From: Clostridia bacterium
GTDB taxonomy: Bacteria > Acidobacteriota > Terriglobia > Terriglobales > Acidobacteriaceae
Assembly: GCA_035561135.1 (NCBI GenBank)
Contig: DATMYA010000014.1
Coordinates: forward strand, 124,001-188,000
DNA: 64,000 nucleotides
Direction of reading: 5' to 3'
Below the pieces are notes generated by a model. It was not told where the DNA came from. It searched no databases and worked only from the letters and a program-made list of their open reading frames with translations. Position numbers and translations under genes: made by a program. Position 1 is the first letter of the stretch, and each line of letters begins with the position of its first letter. Positions 9,014 to 18,187 of the stretch are shown piece after piece.

Positions 9014-9137
9014 GGGGGGCGCGGAACTCACCTTCCTGCTTATCACTCGCGCATGTGATCCCAATCACGGGCAATTTGAGGTAATATGCGCGACAACACC
9101 GGGGTGAGGCAGGACTGCACTCAGGTCCTGGAATGGC

Positions 9138-10058
9138 ATGAGCCCAGAGCCAAGCCGCGTTCCACACATCAGCCAGACCGACGACAAACCCGGCCCAGAG
9201 CCTGTGACCAACTTTCACACGGCTCCCGCCATACCGGCGAGGAAGGGCCTCTCTCGTGCCGCTCGCATGGCTTGGGCTGCACTGGTCCTCGTAATCGCGC
9301 TTGGTTCGGTATTCTTCTGGCGGGGAGGATGGGGCGCATTTCAGGATCCCGATCAGCAGATTTCGCGATACATCCGCGACGATGCGCATCCCCGTATGCA
9401 GGAGAGTGCCGTACGCAGGATTGGCGAAGCGACACGGGAGCATCGTCCCACGTCGCAGTGGTCTCCTGAGCTGTTCCGGCTTGCGAAGAATCCTGACCAG
9501 CACGTTCGCGTGGCAGTGGCATGGGCCATGGGACAAGACACGCAACGTGGCGATTTCCATCGCGTGCTCACCGGGATGCTGAACGATTCCGCTCCCGACG
9601 TTCGCGCCGCCGCGGCGCTTTCGCTGGTGCAGTTCGGCGACCGCAGCGGACACGACCAGATCGTGCTGCTGCTGGAACCAGTGCGCATGCTGGCTGCCCA
9701 GGGCGGCCGCGTGGTGAAGGCGGCGAAAACAGGAACGCTGGTACGTGCCGGTGAGCCCGTTGCTCGTCTGCGGAATGGCGATGCGGAAATCGACGTACCT
9801 GCTCCGGTTTCAGGACGCGTCTCGCGCTCTCAGGTTCGCTCCGGCGATGAACTCTCGCCCGGCACGCCCGTCGCCACCCTCGATCCGGCACCTGAACAAG
9901 CCTATGCCGCTCTCCATGCGCTCTACCAAATCGGGGAGCCCGGCGATCTTGCGAACATCGCGCGCTACCTTCAGGACGTGCCGGATATACCCGCAAGCGT
10001 GCGCGAGCAGGCGGCACTGGCCGAGCAGTCAATCCGGGCGCGCGCGGATGTGAAGTAG
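9138..10058 (+). CDS. Membrane-anchored HEAT-repeat / barrel-sandwich fusion protein
   Basis: A 306-residue protein with an unusual layout. Residues 1-42 are a Pro-rich cytoplasmic-type tail and 43-60 are one membrane helix. Residues about 70-180 are helical HEAT-like repeats (DQHVRVAVAWAMG, APDVRAAAALSLVQFG). Residues about 190-250 form a biotinyl/lipoyl-type barrel-sandwich (GTLVRAGEPVARLRNG, PAPVSGRVSRSQV, GDELSPGTPVATL). A last helical pair covers 252-302. The centre of the barrel reads EIDVPAPVSG, with no lysine at the usual modification site, so it is not expected to be biotinylated or lipoylated and resembles the hairpin-adjacent domain of membrane fusion proteins. It follows the oxidase-maturation block by 124 bp. 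I do not recognise a named family for the whole protein. Confidence 0.75.
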   Translation: MSPEPSRVPHISQTDDKPGPEPVTNFHTAPAIPARKGLSRAARMAWAALVLVIALGSVFFWRGGWGAFQDPDQQISRYIRDDAHPRMQESAVRRIGEATREHRPTSQWSPELFRLAKNPDQHVRVAVAWAMGQDTQRGDFHRVLTGMLNDSAPDVRAAAALSLVQFGDRSGHDQIVLLLEPVRMLAAQGGRVVKAAKTGTLVRAGEPVARLRNGDAEIDVPAPVSGRVSRSQVRSGDELSPGTPVATLDPAPEQAYAALHALYQIGEPGDLANIARYLQDVPDIPASVREQAALAEQSIRARADVK

Positions 10059-10251
10059 CTCGCGAAGCAGGTTGCGCCCACGCTCACGGCATGCTCGCAA
10101 GACCCATCGTGCCCGTGGAATCCGGTTCGCGAATTCTGGCTCAGCACATCTCGCCGAATGCGTCTTTTCTGCCCATGTGCCGTCTTCTGATATAGTTGTC
10201 AATCTTCCCGCGAAGAGCCCCATCTGAACGCGTGAGTTAAGGAGCGCCCTC

Positions 10252-10740
10252 ATGGCAAAGAGCGTTAACAAGGTCATCCTCATCGGCAACCTCGGCAAAG
10301 ATCCTGAAGTGAAGTTCACCGGACAGGGCACGGCCGTCGCAAACTTCTCCATCGCAACGTCTGAGAATTTTAAGGACAAGTCTGGCGAGTGGCAGGAGCG
10401 CACGGAATGGCACAACATCGTTGTCTGGGCTCGGCTGGCCGAAATCGCCCGCGACTATCTGAAAAAGGGCAACAAGGTTTACATCGAAGGGCGCCTGCAA
10501 ACGCGCTCGTGGGATGACAAGCAGACGGGCGCAAAGCGCTACACCACGGAAGTTGTCGCCAACGAACTCGTGCTGCTCGGCGGCAAACCCGGCGCCGAAG
10601 GCGCAGACGGCGGCTACAGCGGCGGACGCTCACGCGGCGCTGCATCCAACGACTTCAACCAAGGCGCGCCCGACTACGACAACGCGGGTGCCTCAGCTGC
10701 ACGCGGGACGGAAATCACGGACGACGATATACCGTTCTAG
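10252..10740 (+). CDS. ssb: Single-stranded DNA-binding protein
   Basis: A 162-residue SSB. The OB-fold covers residues 1-110 ([39 protein letters not shown]). A Gly-rich linker follows, ending in the conserved acidic tip DDDIPF that recruits replication and repair partners. AAGGAGCG lies at a good distance from the ATG. It is a single gene with its own terminator, not in the usual rpsF-ssb-rpsR group. Confidence 0.97.
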   Translation: MAKSVNKVILIGNLGKDPEVKFTGQGTAVANFSIATSENFKDKSGEWQERTEWHNIVVWARLAEIARDYLKKGNKVYIEGRLQTRSWDDKQTGAKRYTTEVVANELVLLGGKPGAEGADGGYSGGRSRGAASNDFNQGAPDYDNAGASAARGTEITDDDIPF

Positions 10741-10772
10741 CCAGCGATCAGTGGATAGTGATTAGTTTAGAA

Positions 10773-10803
10773 GCCGTCAGCTATGCTGGCGGCTTTTGCT
10801 TTT
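10773..10803 (+). terminator. ssb terminator (repeat copy A)
   Basis: The stem GCCGTCAGC/GCTGGCGGC (one G-T pair) with a 3-base loop is followed by TTTTGCTTTT. This hairpin and about 30 bases after it (to 10833) recur at 12311-12369. Confidence 0.8.
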
Positions 10804-10858
10804 GAGACTTCCACTGAAATTCGTGTACGCCTCATCCAGTTGCTTCGAGGCCTATAGG

Positions 10859-11890
10859 TCATTTCGCCGGGACGTAGAACGACAGCGTTCCGTCCTGGGC
10901 TACAGCCAATTCTAGGACCTTCGGATTGAACTGAAACAGATTGCTGCCTTGTAGAGTGGCTTTCTTCTTGTCCTTGATCCGATAAATCGAAATGTCACCT
11001 GGCTTCGAAGAACCGACAGCCACCAGTTGATCGTCGAAAGAAATGCTCGCTTCGGTCCCGGTGTTCTCTTCTTTGACCCTGAGTAGTCGTTTCATATTTG
11101 AGACGGCCCAAACATCAACGAAATCCGGTTGACCAGCCCAGCCGCGGCCCAAGGCGACCAGCTCCCCATCCCAACTCGCTGCGACACGATGGGTGGGCGC
11201 ATCATCATCCTGCAATGCGCCGAGTGACAACGCAGCTTGATTCCCCTGGCCTTTCTCAATCTTCACGGCAGTCGCAGTATCGCCGGCCTGTTGAATCTTA
11301 GTCGCTTGCCCGGTTTCTACATCGACTAGATAAGGAACGCGTGACACAGAAACCGCAACTTGTCCGCCCTTCGCGAACGACGGATCGACTGGCCTCGCAC
11401 CTTTGCTGAAGAGTGGTCGGATAGGCTTCAAATCGCTGAGATCCCAGAGCACTAATGCTTCGCCCTGCTTTTTGCCATCTCCTCCAACTAGCAGGTTCTC
11501 ATCTTCGGACACTTCACATGCGCGAATACCCTCTGCCCGAGCAACGACGGTCCAGTTAGTTGCCGAAAACACTTGAACCTGGTTTTCTCCACCACATGCC
11601 AACAGCCGTCCTGATTTCGCGAGGAAGTGTATTTCGAGGAGAGGTTTCAAATCGGACGCTGCGGACTTAACAACCGATCCTGAATCAACGGAAATGATCC
11701 TAAGACTGCCGTCAGCGTCTCCAACTGCAATCAGCTTACCGTCGGGTGAATAGCTAAGTACTCGGGGAGAACTCCCGACAGCAACAGTATTTCGTGGCTT
11801 CCACTTTGGAAACTCGGCGGCACTAGATGTGATCGCCGCAGCAAGGATAACGATGAGAATAACCAAAGGATTTGAGTTCATGCTGGCCAT
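10859..11890 (-). CDS. Exported beta-propeller (WD40/YVTN-like) protein
   Basis: About 343 residues with a signal peptide (LVILIVILAAAITSSAAE). Several blades of a WD40-like propeller follow, marked by repeated phrases such as LSYSPDGKLIAVGDADGSL, GRLLACGGENQVQVF and ISFDDQLVAVGSSKPG. No enzymatic motif is seen; such proteins act as binding scaffolds. The choice between ATG 11890, 11881 and 11908 is open because none has a clear ribosome site. It is on the opposite strand to its neighbours, looks less GC-rich, and lies between two copies of the ssb terminator, so it is likely an accessory insertion. Confidence 0.7.
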   Translation of the reverse strand: MASMNSNPLVILIVILAAAITSSAAEFPKWKPRNTVAVGSSPRVLSYSPDGKLIAVGDADGSLRIISVDSGSVVKSAASDLKPLLEIHFLAKSGRLLACGGENQVQVFSATNWTVVARAEGIRACEVSEDENLLVGGDGKKQGEALVLWDLSDLKPIRPLFSKGARPVDPSFAKGGQVAVSVSRVPYLVDVETGQATKIQQAGDTATAVKIEKGQGNQAALSLGALQDDDAPTHRVAASWDGELVALGRGWAGQPDFVDVWAVSNMKRLLRVKEENTGTEASISFDDQLVAVGSSKPGDISIYRIKDKKKATLQGSNLFQFNPKVLELAVAQDGTLSFYVPAK

Positions 11891-12104
11891 TGTCACACAA
11901 CCGATCAACGCGGAGGAAAGATATCAACAGAAATGAACGCTTCATAGGATCCATGTGGTTCGATTTCAGGAACTTACGTCCCTGCGGATCCGTACTTCTC
12001 AACGTCAAATCTGGCGCGGTTCGCATGGAAGAGAACACAAGGTGTCTCCGCTCCGCGCCTTCGGCGCTCCGGTCGACATGACGCTCCCGTTTATCAGCAT
12101 CTGA

Positions 12105-12124
12105 GCCGTCAGCAAATGCTGGCG
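12105..12124 (+). repeat. Partial third copy of the ssb terminator stem
   Basis: It has the same arms (GCCGTCAGC and GCTGGCG) around a short AAAT loop, but the stem is cut short and no T-run follows. Confidence 0.5.
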
Positions 12125-12161
12125 AATCAGGCTGCTGACAAAGTCATCCACCAATCTATGC

Positions 12162-12258
12162 GTCATCCTGAGGTTGCGCCTGCTTTTGGTGCGGCCGAAG
12201 GATCTGCTTTGTTTTTAGCAGCAGCACAAAGCAGGTTCTTCGCTTCGCTCAGGATGAC
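12162..12258. repeat. Inverted-repeat element, copy 1
   Basis: The ends are GTCATCCTGAG and CTCAGGATGAC, a perfect 11-bp terminal inverted repeat. Inside, GAAGGATCTGCTTTGT and ACAAAGCAGGTTCTTC extend the pairing, so the whole 97 bp can fold. Similar ends occur at 47858-47977 and 53793-53865. Confidence 0.75.
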
Positions 12259-12310
12259 ACTTTTCTCTCCACTGTGTGTTCCGCGTCGCACGAGTTTGTC
12301 AGCAATTTGG

Positions 12311-12369
12311 GCCGTCAGCAATGCTGGCGGCTTTTGTTTTGGGTTTCCACTGGCATTAGTGTGCGCCTC
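12311..12369 (+). repeat. Second copy of the ssb terminator region (copy B)
   Basis: The stem GCCGTCAGC/GCTGGCGGC and the T-run are the same as at 10773. The following 29 bases (TTCCACTG..TTAGTGTGCGCCTC) match copy A closely. It probably still works as a terminator on the + strand. Confidence 0.7.
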
Positions 12370-12501
12370 GGCAATCGGGTCCGCGCACGACTCGGGGCCG
12401 TCGCTTTCTCCGGCGCGACTCGGCGACTGCCGTTGCCTTTCTGCGCTGCTCAACGTAATCTCTTAGGCCGCTGCATGTCATCCTCCTGAGGAGATTCCGC
12501 C

Positions 12502-14472
12502 ATGAAACAACTTGCTTCAGTGCTTGGTCTTATTCTGGCCGGCACACTTGCGTTCGCACAAAATACAGAAGTCGTCGTGCCAAACGAGAACCTTGTCGTT
12601 CAGGGTGTGCCGGCCGTTCCGGCCAGTATCGCCGAGCGAGCAAATCAGTACACGGAATCGCGCGCGGCTGCGGCGCTCGACTGGCATCCCTTAAAACGCG
12701 AGATGCTGATCACTACCCGTTTCGCGGAAGTGAACCAGATACACGAAATCAAGATGCCGGGCGGCGCGCGCATGCAGCTTACGTTCTTCCCCGACCGCAC
12801 GGGTGGGGCTGCTTACCATCCGCACAAGGGCGATTACTTCGTCTTCAGCAAGGACGTTGGCGGCGGCGAATGGTTCCAGCTTTATCGGTATGACGTGGCC
12901 AGCGGCAACGTCACACTGCTCACCGACGGCAAGTCGCGCAACATCATGGGGCCGTGGGCGAATGCTGGCGATCGAGTGGCGTACGGTTCCACGCGCCGCA
13001 GCCGTGGCGATCTCGACTTCTACATCATCGACCCGAGCAACAAGAGCAGCGACCGGTTGCTGGTACAGAACCAGGGCGGTGGCTGGGGTATTTCCGACTG
13101 GTCTCCGGACGACAAGACGCTGCTGGCAGAGGAATATGTCTCGGTGAACGAGAGCTATCTGTGGCTGGTGGACGTGGCAACGGGAAACAAGACGCTGCTG
13201 ACACCGAAGGGTGGCGAAAAAATTTCGTACGACGCAATTGGATTCAGCCGGGACGGCAAGGGCATCTACGTCACAACGGATCAGGGGAGTGAGTTCCAGC
13301 GCATTGCGTATATCGACCTGGCGACGAAGAAGCCGACTTTCCTGACCGATTACAAATGGGAAGTGGAAGGCGGACGTCTCTCGTGGGACCGCAAGCTGAT
13401 TGCTTTCACGACGAACGAAAACGGTCTCGGCGTGCTGCATGTGCTCGATACGGCGGCCGGCAAGGAACGCGCATTGCCGAAGCTGCCTGTGGGCATCATT
13501 GGCGGCATTAACTGGCACGAAAACAATCGCGACCTCGCATTCTCGATTACCTCGGCGCGTTCTCCATCGGACGTGTATTCGCTCGACATCACTGCGGGCA
13601 AGGTCGACCGCTGGACGTATAGCGAGACCGGCGGCCTCAATCCGCTTACGTTCTCCGAGCCGGAGTTGGTCAAGTGGAAGAGTTTCGACGGCCTAGAGAT
13701 TAGCGGATTCCTCTACATGCCGGATGCTGCGAAGTTCGCGGGCAAGCGCCCGGTGATCATTAATATCCACGGTGGACCGGAAGGCCAGTCGCGGCCCGGT
13801 TTCCTGGGGCGCAGCAACTACTTCATCAATGAAACAGGAGTCGCCATCATCTTCCCGAACGTCCGCGGATCGCTCGGCTACGGCAAGACGTTCGCGCTGG
13901 CCGACAACGGCATGGCTCGCGAAGGCACTTACAAAGATATCGAGGCGCTGCTGGACTGGATCAAGACGCGACCCGATCTCGACGCAAATCGCGTGATGGT
14001 GACGGGCGGCAGCTACGGCGGACACATGACGCTGGCCATCGCAACACGTTATAACGACCGCATCGCGTGCTCACTCGACGTGGTTGGCATCTCGAACTTC
14101 GTAACGTTCCTGCAGAATACGGAAGCGTACCGTCGCGACCTGCGCCGCGCCGAGTATGGCGACGAACGCGACCCGAAGATGCGCGAATATTTCGAACGCA
14201 CGGCACCGTTCAACATGGCGAAGAACATCACCAAGCCACTCTTCGTTGTGCAGGGCAAGAACGATCCGCGCGTACCGATCTCCGAGGCCGACCAGATGGT
14301 TTCAACGGTGCGGCAGAACGGCACGCCTGTTTGGTATCTCGTTGGAAAAGATGAGGGTCACGGCTTCGGGAAGAAGAAGAATGCCGACTTCCAGTTCTAC
14401 TCGACGATCCTGTTTATGCAGCAGTTCCTGGCGGGAGAACCGGCCGCGAAACAAGCTTCTCTGAATAATTGA
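12502..14472 (+). CDS. S9 family peptidase (prolyl-oligopeptidase type), exported
   Basis: A 656-residue protein with a signal peptide (MKQLASVLGL then GTLAFAQ). Residues about 60-400 are a WD40/TolB-like beta-propeller (PHKGDYFVFSKDVGG, DWSPDDKTLLAEEYV). Residues about 405-650 are an alpha/beta-hydrolase: NIHGGPEGQ forms the oxyanion region, GGSYGGHM carries the nucleophile serine, NDPRVP the aspartate and EGHGF the histidine. Members are dipeptidyl or acylaminoacyl peptidases that take up short peptides through the propeller. The ribosome site GAGGAG precedes the ATG. It is probably periplasmic; exact specificity is unknown. It has its own terminator. Confidence 0.9.
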   Translation: MKQLASVLGLILAGTLAFAQNTEVVVPNENLVVQGVPAVPASIAERANQYTESRAAAALDWHPLKREMLITTRFAEVNQIHEIKMPGGARMQLTFFPDRTGGAAYHPHKGDYFVFSKDVGGGEWFQLYRYDVASGNVTLLTDGKSRNIMGPWANAGDRVAYGSTRRSRGDLDFYIIDPSNKSSDRLLVQNQGGGWGISDWSPDDKTLLAEEYVSVNESYLWLVDVATGNKTLLTPKGGEKISYDAIGFSRDGKGIYVTTDQGSEFQRIAYIDLATKKPTFLTDYKWEVEGGRLSWDRKLIAFTTNENGLGVLHVLDTAAGKERALPKLPVGIIGGINWHENNRDLAFSITSARSPSDVYSLDITAGKVDRWTYSETGGLNPLTFSEPELVKWKSFDGLEISGFLYMPDAAKFAGKRPVIINIHGGPEGQSRPGFLGRSNYFINETGVAIIFPNVRGSLGYGKTFALADNGMAREGTYKDIEALLDWIKTRPDLDANRVMVTGGSYGGHMTLAIATRYNDRIACSLDVVGISNFVTFLQNTEAYRRDLRRAEYGDERDPKMREYFERTAPFNMAKNITKPLFVVQGKNDPRVPISEADQMVSTVRQNGTPVWYLVGKDEGHGFGKKKNADFQFYSTILFMQQFLAGEPAAKQASLNN

Positions 14473-14490
14473 AAATGCAGCAGCACCGAA

Positions 14491-14520
14491 AAGGGCCGCG
14501 AATTAATGCGGCCCTTTTTG
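14491..14520 (+). terminator. Terminator after the S9 peptidase
   Basis: The stem GGGCCGC/GCGGCCC at 14493-14514 is followed by TTTTT. Confidence 0.8.
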
Positions 14521-14543
14521 TGTTCCATGTGGAATGCGCAGAT

Positions 14544-14555
14544 TTGTGCTACGAT
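14544..14555 (+). promoter_or_regulatory. Candidate extended -10 for gap
   Basis: TTGTGCTACGAT holds a TACGAT hexamer with an upstream TG, about 60 bp before the gap ATG. The -35 is poor. Confidence 0.3.
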
Positions 14556-14614
14556 TTTTTGTTCTTTTTTCTGCGTACTGTTGTGCTGCTCTGCAATTCT
14601 GATATGGAGGCAAG

Positions 14615-15625
14615 ATGGCTATAAAAGTTGGAATTAACGGGTTTGGCCGCATTGGCCGTAACGTTCTGCGCACCACACTTCAGGACCAGAACATCGAAAT
14701 CGTTGCCGTTAACGATCTGACGGACCCCAAGACGCTTGCGCACCTGCTCAAGTACGATTCGATCCTCGGCAACCTGCCGAACAAGATTGTTGCGTCCGGT
14801 GATTCGATCGAAGTCGATGGCCGGAAGATTCGCGTCTTCTCCGAGAAAGATCCCGCCAAAATCGATTGGGAATCGCAGGGCGTTCAGGTCGTCGTCGAAT
14901 CGACTGGCCGCTTCACCAACGCCGACGATGCCAAGAAGCACCTCCGCGGTCCCGTGAAGAAGGTCATCATCTCCGCTCCGGCGAAGAACGAAGACATCAC
15001 GATCGTGATGGGCGTGAACGAAGACAAGTACGATGCCGCCAAGCACAACATCATTTCTAATGCATCCTGCACGACGAATTGCCTTGCGCCCATTGCCAAG
15101 GTAATCAATGACACGTTTAACATCCAGTCCGGCACGATGACCACGATCCACTCCTACACGAATGACCAGGTCATCCTCGACTTCCCGCACAAGGACCTGC
15201 GCCGCGCACGCGCCGCTGCCTTGTCGATGATTCCGACCTCTACAGGCGCTGCAAAGGCGGTTTATCTCGCCATCCCGGAACTGAAGGGCAAACTGGACGG
15301 ATTCGCCATGCGCGTGCCTACGCCTAACGTCTCCGTGGTCGACCTCGTTGTGTTCGTGGAAAAGAAGACCAGCGTGGAAGAAGTCAACGCCGCGTTGAAG
15401 AAGGCGTCTGAAACCGGGCCGCTCGCGCCCTATCTTGGATTTGAAGAGAACGAGCTGGTCTCGATGGATTTCCGCGGCGATCCGCGCTCCTCCATCGTGG
15501 ACGCGCCGATGACGCGCGTCGTTGCCGGCAACTGCGTGAAGGTCATCTCCTGGTACGACAACGAGTGGGGCTATAGCTGCCGCGTACGTGATTTGATCGG
15601 CTTTATCGGCAGCAAGGGTCTCTAA
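14615..15625 (+). CDS. gap: Glyceraldehyde-3-phosphate dehydrogenase, type I
   Basis: A 336-residue GAPDH. The NAD-binding site is [13 protein letters not shown], the active site is SNASCTTNC with the catalytic cysteine, and the phosphate site is [19 protein letters not shown] closes the C-terminus. It converts glyceraldehyde-3-phosphate to 1,3-bisphosphoglycerate with NAD and phosphate. GGAGGCAAG precedes the ATG. It is followed by pgk and then tpiA on the same strand, the standard lower-glycolysis group. Confidence 0.97.
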   Translation: MAIKVGINGFGRIGRNVLRTTLQDQNIEIVAVNDLTDPKTLAHLLKYDSILGNLPNKIVASGDSIEVDGRKIRVFSEKDPAKIDWESQGVQVVVESTGRFTNADDAKKHLRGPVKKVIISAPAKNEDITIVMGVNEDKYDAAKHNIISNASCTTNCLAPIAKVINDTFNIQSGTMTTIHSYTNDQVILDFPHKDLRRARAAALSMIPTSTGAAKAVYLAIPELKGKLDGFAMRVPTPNVSVVDLVVFVEKKTSVEEVNAALKKASETGPLAPYLGFEENELVSMDFRGDPRSSIVDAPMTRVVAGNCVKVISWYDNEWGYSCRVRDLIGFIGSKGL

Positions 15626-15644
15626 TCGACTGTAATCGACTGAG

Positions 15645-15666
15645 GCGCCGGGGCACTCCCCGGCGC
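15645..15666 (+). other. Stable hairpin between gap and pgk
   Basis: A perfect 9-bp GC stem (GCGCCGGGG/CCCCGGCGC) with the loop CACT. No T-run follows, so it is more likely an mRNA processing or stabilising element, or a leaky terminator, than a full stop. Confidence 0.55.
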
Positions 15667-15786
15667 ACAGCTTGCTCCCGCAGCAAGTGAGTCTCAGATG
15701 AGCAGCCCGGCGTTGTGCCATTCAAGCGCCAACGTGTCGAACCATCCCGGTGCCCTGCCGGGCCAGACAGACTAGGGGTGAACGTG

Positions 15787-16998
15787 ATGTCGAAGCTATC
15801 CATTCGTGACCTGCCATTAAACAATCACCGCATTTTCATGCGTGTTGACTTCAACGTTCCGCTTGATAACGGACGCGTGACGGACGACACTCGCATACGC
15901 GAAACGCTGCCTACAATCGAATACGCCCTGCGCCACGGCGCAAAGGTCATCCTCGCTTCACACCTCGGACGCCCCAAGGGCAAGCCGAATCCACAGATGA
16001 GCCTGAAACCCGCCGCCGAACGCCTTCGCATCCTGCTCGATGAAAAGATCGGACGAGGACAGAACGTCGGATTTTCTCCCGACTGCATCGGCATGCAGGC
16101 GGAAGAGATGGCCGGTAAACTCGAGCGCGGACAGACGCTGCTGCTCGAGAACTTGCGCTTTCATCCCGAAGAAGAAGCGAACGACGAGGAGTTTGCAAAG
16201 CAGCTTGCAACGCTCGCCGATTATTACGTGAATGACGCGTTCGGCTCCGCGCACCGCGCGCACGCATCGACCGAAGGCATTACACACCACGTCGCGAAGT
16301 CTGCGGCCGGATTGCTAATGGAAAAGGAACTTGAGTATCTCGGCAAGGCGATGCAGCATCCCGAGAGGTCATTCATCGCAATCCTGGGCGGAGCCAAGGT
16401 CAGCGATAAGATTGGTGTCATCCGCAACCTGCTCGGCAAAGTCGATGCGCTCATTATCGGCGGCGGCATGGCTTATACGTTCCTCAAGGCACAGGGCCAG
16501 GAGATCGGTAAATCACTCCTAGAAACCGACAAACTGGACTTGGCGACGGAACTCTTGAGCGAGGCCAAGCAGCGTAACGTTCGTATTCTTCTGCCGGTAG
16601 ATCACGTGGTCGCCGATAAAGTATCTGCCGACGCGCATCCCCGCGCAATCGGTAAGGGCGAAGCGATTCCATCTGACATGATGGCGCTCGACATCGGCCC
16701 GGAGAGTGCTGCACTCTTTGCCAACGAGATAGCCCAGGCACGCACAATCGTGTGGAACGGGCCGATGGGAGTCTTCGAACTGGATCTGTTTGCGGCTGGA
16801 ACCACTAGGATCGCGCATGCGGTCGCGGACAACGGTACAGCCACTTCGATTGTCGGTGGTGGAGACAGTGTCGCGGCCGTCCACAAGGCAGGAGTCGCGG
16901 ACCGCATCACGCACATCTCGACCGGTGGAGGAGCTTCGCTGGAGTTCCTGGAAGGCAAGCGACTGCCCGGCGTGGAAGCATTGACGGACAAGAAGTAG
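15787..16998 (+). CDS. pgk: Phosphoglycerate kinase
   Basis: A 403-residue kinase. [13 protein letters not shown] and [10 protein letters not shown] are the substrate-binding motifs, [13 protein letters not shown] and the hinge follow, and GGGDSVAAV near residue 360 binds nucleotide. It makes ATP and 3-phosphoglycerate from 1,3-bisphosphoglycerate. The frame is open back to 15715, but ATG 15787 gives the family N-terminus and follows AGGGGTG. Two in-frame GTG codons (15778, 15784) are possible alternatives. It lies between gap and tpiA. Confidence 0.96.
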   Translation: MSKLSIRDLPLNNHRIFMRVDFNVPLDNGRVTDDTRIRETLPTIEYALRHGAKVILASHLGRPKGKPNPQMSLKPAAERLRILLDEKIGRGQNVGFSPDCIGMQAEEMAGKLERGQTLLLENLRFHPEEEANDEEFAKQLATLADYYVNDAFGSAHRAHASTEGITHHVAKSAAGLLMEKELEYLGKAMQHPERSFIAILGGAKVSDKIGVIRNLLGKVDALIIGGGMAYTFLKAQGQEIGKSLLETDKLDLATELLSEAKQRNVRILLPVDHVVADKVSADAHPRAIGKGEAIPSDMMALDIGPESAALFANEIAQARTIVWNGPMGVFELDLFAAGTTRIAHAVADNGTATSIVGGGDSVAAVHKAGVADRITHISTGGGASLEFLEGKRLPGVEALTDKK

Positions 16999-17079
16999 CG
17001 GAAATGGTGGCTGCCCAACACATCGTAAACGTATTCACATTGAGGCCGAGCCTGAAGGCCGGCCCGGGAAAGACAGGAC

Positions 17080-17832
17080 ATGAAACGCAAAAAGATCATC
17101 GCCGCCAATTGGAAAATGTACAAGACTCCGGACGAGTCCCGCGAATTCATGAAGGCATTCATTCCACTTGTCAAGGGACATGACCGCGATGAGATTGTCA
17201 TCTGCCCTCCGTATGTCGACATCGCTGTGGTGGTCGAGGCGGCACGCGGAACAAATATTAAGGTTGGCGGACAGAACATGTTTTGGGAGAAGGAAGGTGC
17301 GTTCACGGGTGAAATCTCGGGTGCGATGCTCGTGGGCGCAGGCTGCGAGTTTGTCATCCTTGGTCACTCAGAACGGCGTCAGTACTTCGGCGAAACTGAC
17401 GATACGGTGAACCGCCGGACAGAAGTTGCGCTCGAGGCTGGACTTGCCCCGATTCTTTGCGTAGGCGAAGTGATCGAGGAGCGAGAGGCAGGACTGACGG
17501 AAGAAGTTTTGCAGCGCCAGTGTTCACGCGGGTTCCGGGGAATTTCTGCACGAAAAGCCGCGAAGTTGAGCGTGGCGTACGAACCCGTGTGGGCCATCGG
17601 TACCGGCAAAACAGCAACCGCGGAGATGGCGGAAGATGCTCATGCCGTCATTCGGCACGAAGCAGAAAAGGCGTTCGGCCGGGAGTTTGCCGAAAACATG
17701 CGCATTCTCTATGGCGGCAGCGTGAAACCCGAGAATGTAAATTCGCTCATGCAGCAGTCGAACATCGACGGCGCTTTGGTGGGCGGCGCTAGTCTGAAGC
17801 CGGATTCTTTTTCGGCAATCATAAAGTGGTAG
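17080..17832 (+). CDS. tpiA: Triosephosphate isomerase
   Basis: A 250-residue TIM barrel with all catalytic residues: the lysine in AANWKMYK, the histidine in LGHSERRQYFGE, and the glutamate in AYEPVWAIGTGKTA with the flexible loop. GGSVKPEN binds phosphate. It interconverts dihydroxyacetone phosphate and glyceraldehyde-3-phosphate. It is the last gene of the gap-pgk-tpiA group and is followed by a strong hairpin. Confidence 0.97.
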   Translation: MKRKKIIAANWKMYKTPDESREFMKAFIPLVKGHDRDEIVICPPYVDIAVVVEAARGTNIKVGGQNMFWEKEGAFTGEISGAMLVGAGCEFVILGHSERRQYFGETDDTVNRRTEVALEAGLAPILCVGEVIEEREAGLTEEVLQRQCSRGFRGISARKAAKLSVAYEPVWAIGTGKTATAEMAEDAHAVIRHEAEKAFGREFAENMRILYGGSVKPENVNSLMQQSNIDGALVGGASLKPDSFSAIIKW

Positions 17833-17852
17833 CTCGCTTCCGAACGAATCAC

Positions 17853-17883
17853 ATTCTGAGCGCTGCGTAGAGGCGCTCAGAAT
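17853..17883 (+). terminator. Hairpin after tpiA
   Basis: A perfect 11-bp inverted repeat (ATTCTGAGCGC/GCGCTCAGAAT) with a 9-base loop, 20 bp after the stop. The T-rich tail is weak (TATTACC), so termination may be partial. Confidence 0.6.
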
Positions 17884-17933
17884 TATTACCCCAGTGCGCG
17901 CGAGAGTCGCGGCTTTCGTAGCTCATCATCGTT

Positions 17934-17942
17934 TGCTATAAT
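17934..17942 (+). promoter_or_regulatory. Promoter -10 for tRNA-Leu/secG
   Basis: TTGCTATAAT contains a perfect TATAAT with an extended TG, 80 bp before the tRNA. The -35 region at 17914 (TTTCGT) is weak. The spacing to the tRNA is long but leaves room for a 5' leader. Confidence 0.5.
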
Positions 17943-18021
17943 TAGCTCGCCTCATCAGTGTTCTTTGGAAGTTTGAGCAACGGTTCCTTAGGCGTGTGTT
18001 TCCGTCCAGGGCTGTGCCAGT

Positions 18022-18106
18022 GCGGAAGTGGTGGAATTGGCAGACACACCATCTTGAGGGGGTGGCGCCGAAAGGCGTGCGGGTTCAAGTCCCGCCTTCC
18101 GCACCA
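18022..18106 (+). tRNA. tRNA-Leu (anticodon GAG)
   Basis: An 85-nt class II tRNA with encoded CCA. The acceptor GCGGAAG pairs with CTTCCGC, and the anticodon stem CCATC/GGTGG holds the loop TTGAGGG (anticodon GAG). A long variable arm and GGTTCAAGTCC in the T arm are present. It reads CUC/CUU leucine codons. secG follows 81 bp downstream. Confidence 0.95.
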
Positions 18107-18187
18107 TAAACTCCTATCTGAAGGCGTTCCAAATAGACGATATTCAGCAGGTTGGCGCGTTGCGCGCCGAAATGAGATAACGAATCC

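Larger units (their letters stand above)
11891..12501. other. Non-coding, repeat-rich stretch
   Basis: No convincing gene. It holds a partial third copy of the ssb terminator stem (12105-12124), an inverted-repeat element (12162-12258), a full second copy of the ssb terminator (12311-12340, similarity continuing to 12369), and a fragment rich in CGCTCCG-type motifs (12045-12085). The S9 peptidase ribosome site (GAGGAG) is at the right edge. Confidence 0.6.

Noticed and set aside
14549..15721. 390-codon open frame on the minus strand
   Set aside because: It lies exactly opposite gap and has no recognisable domain.
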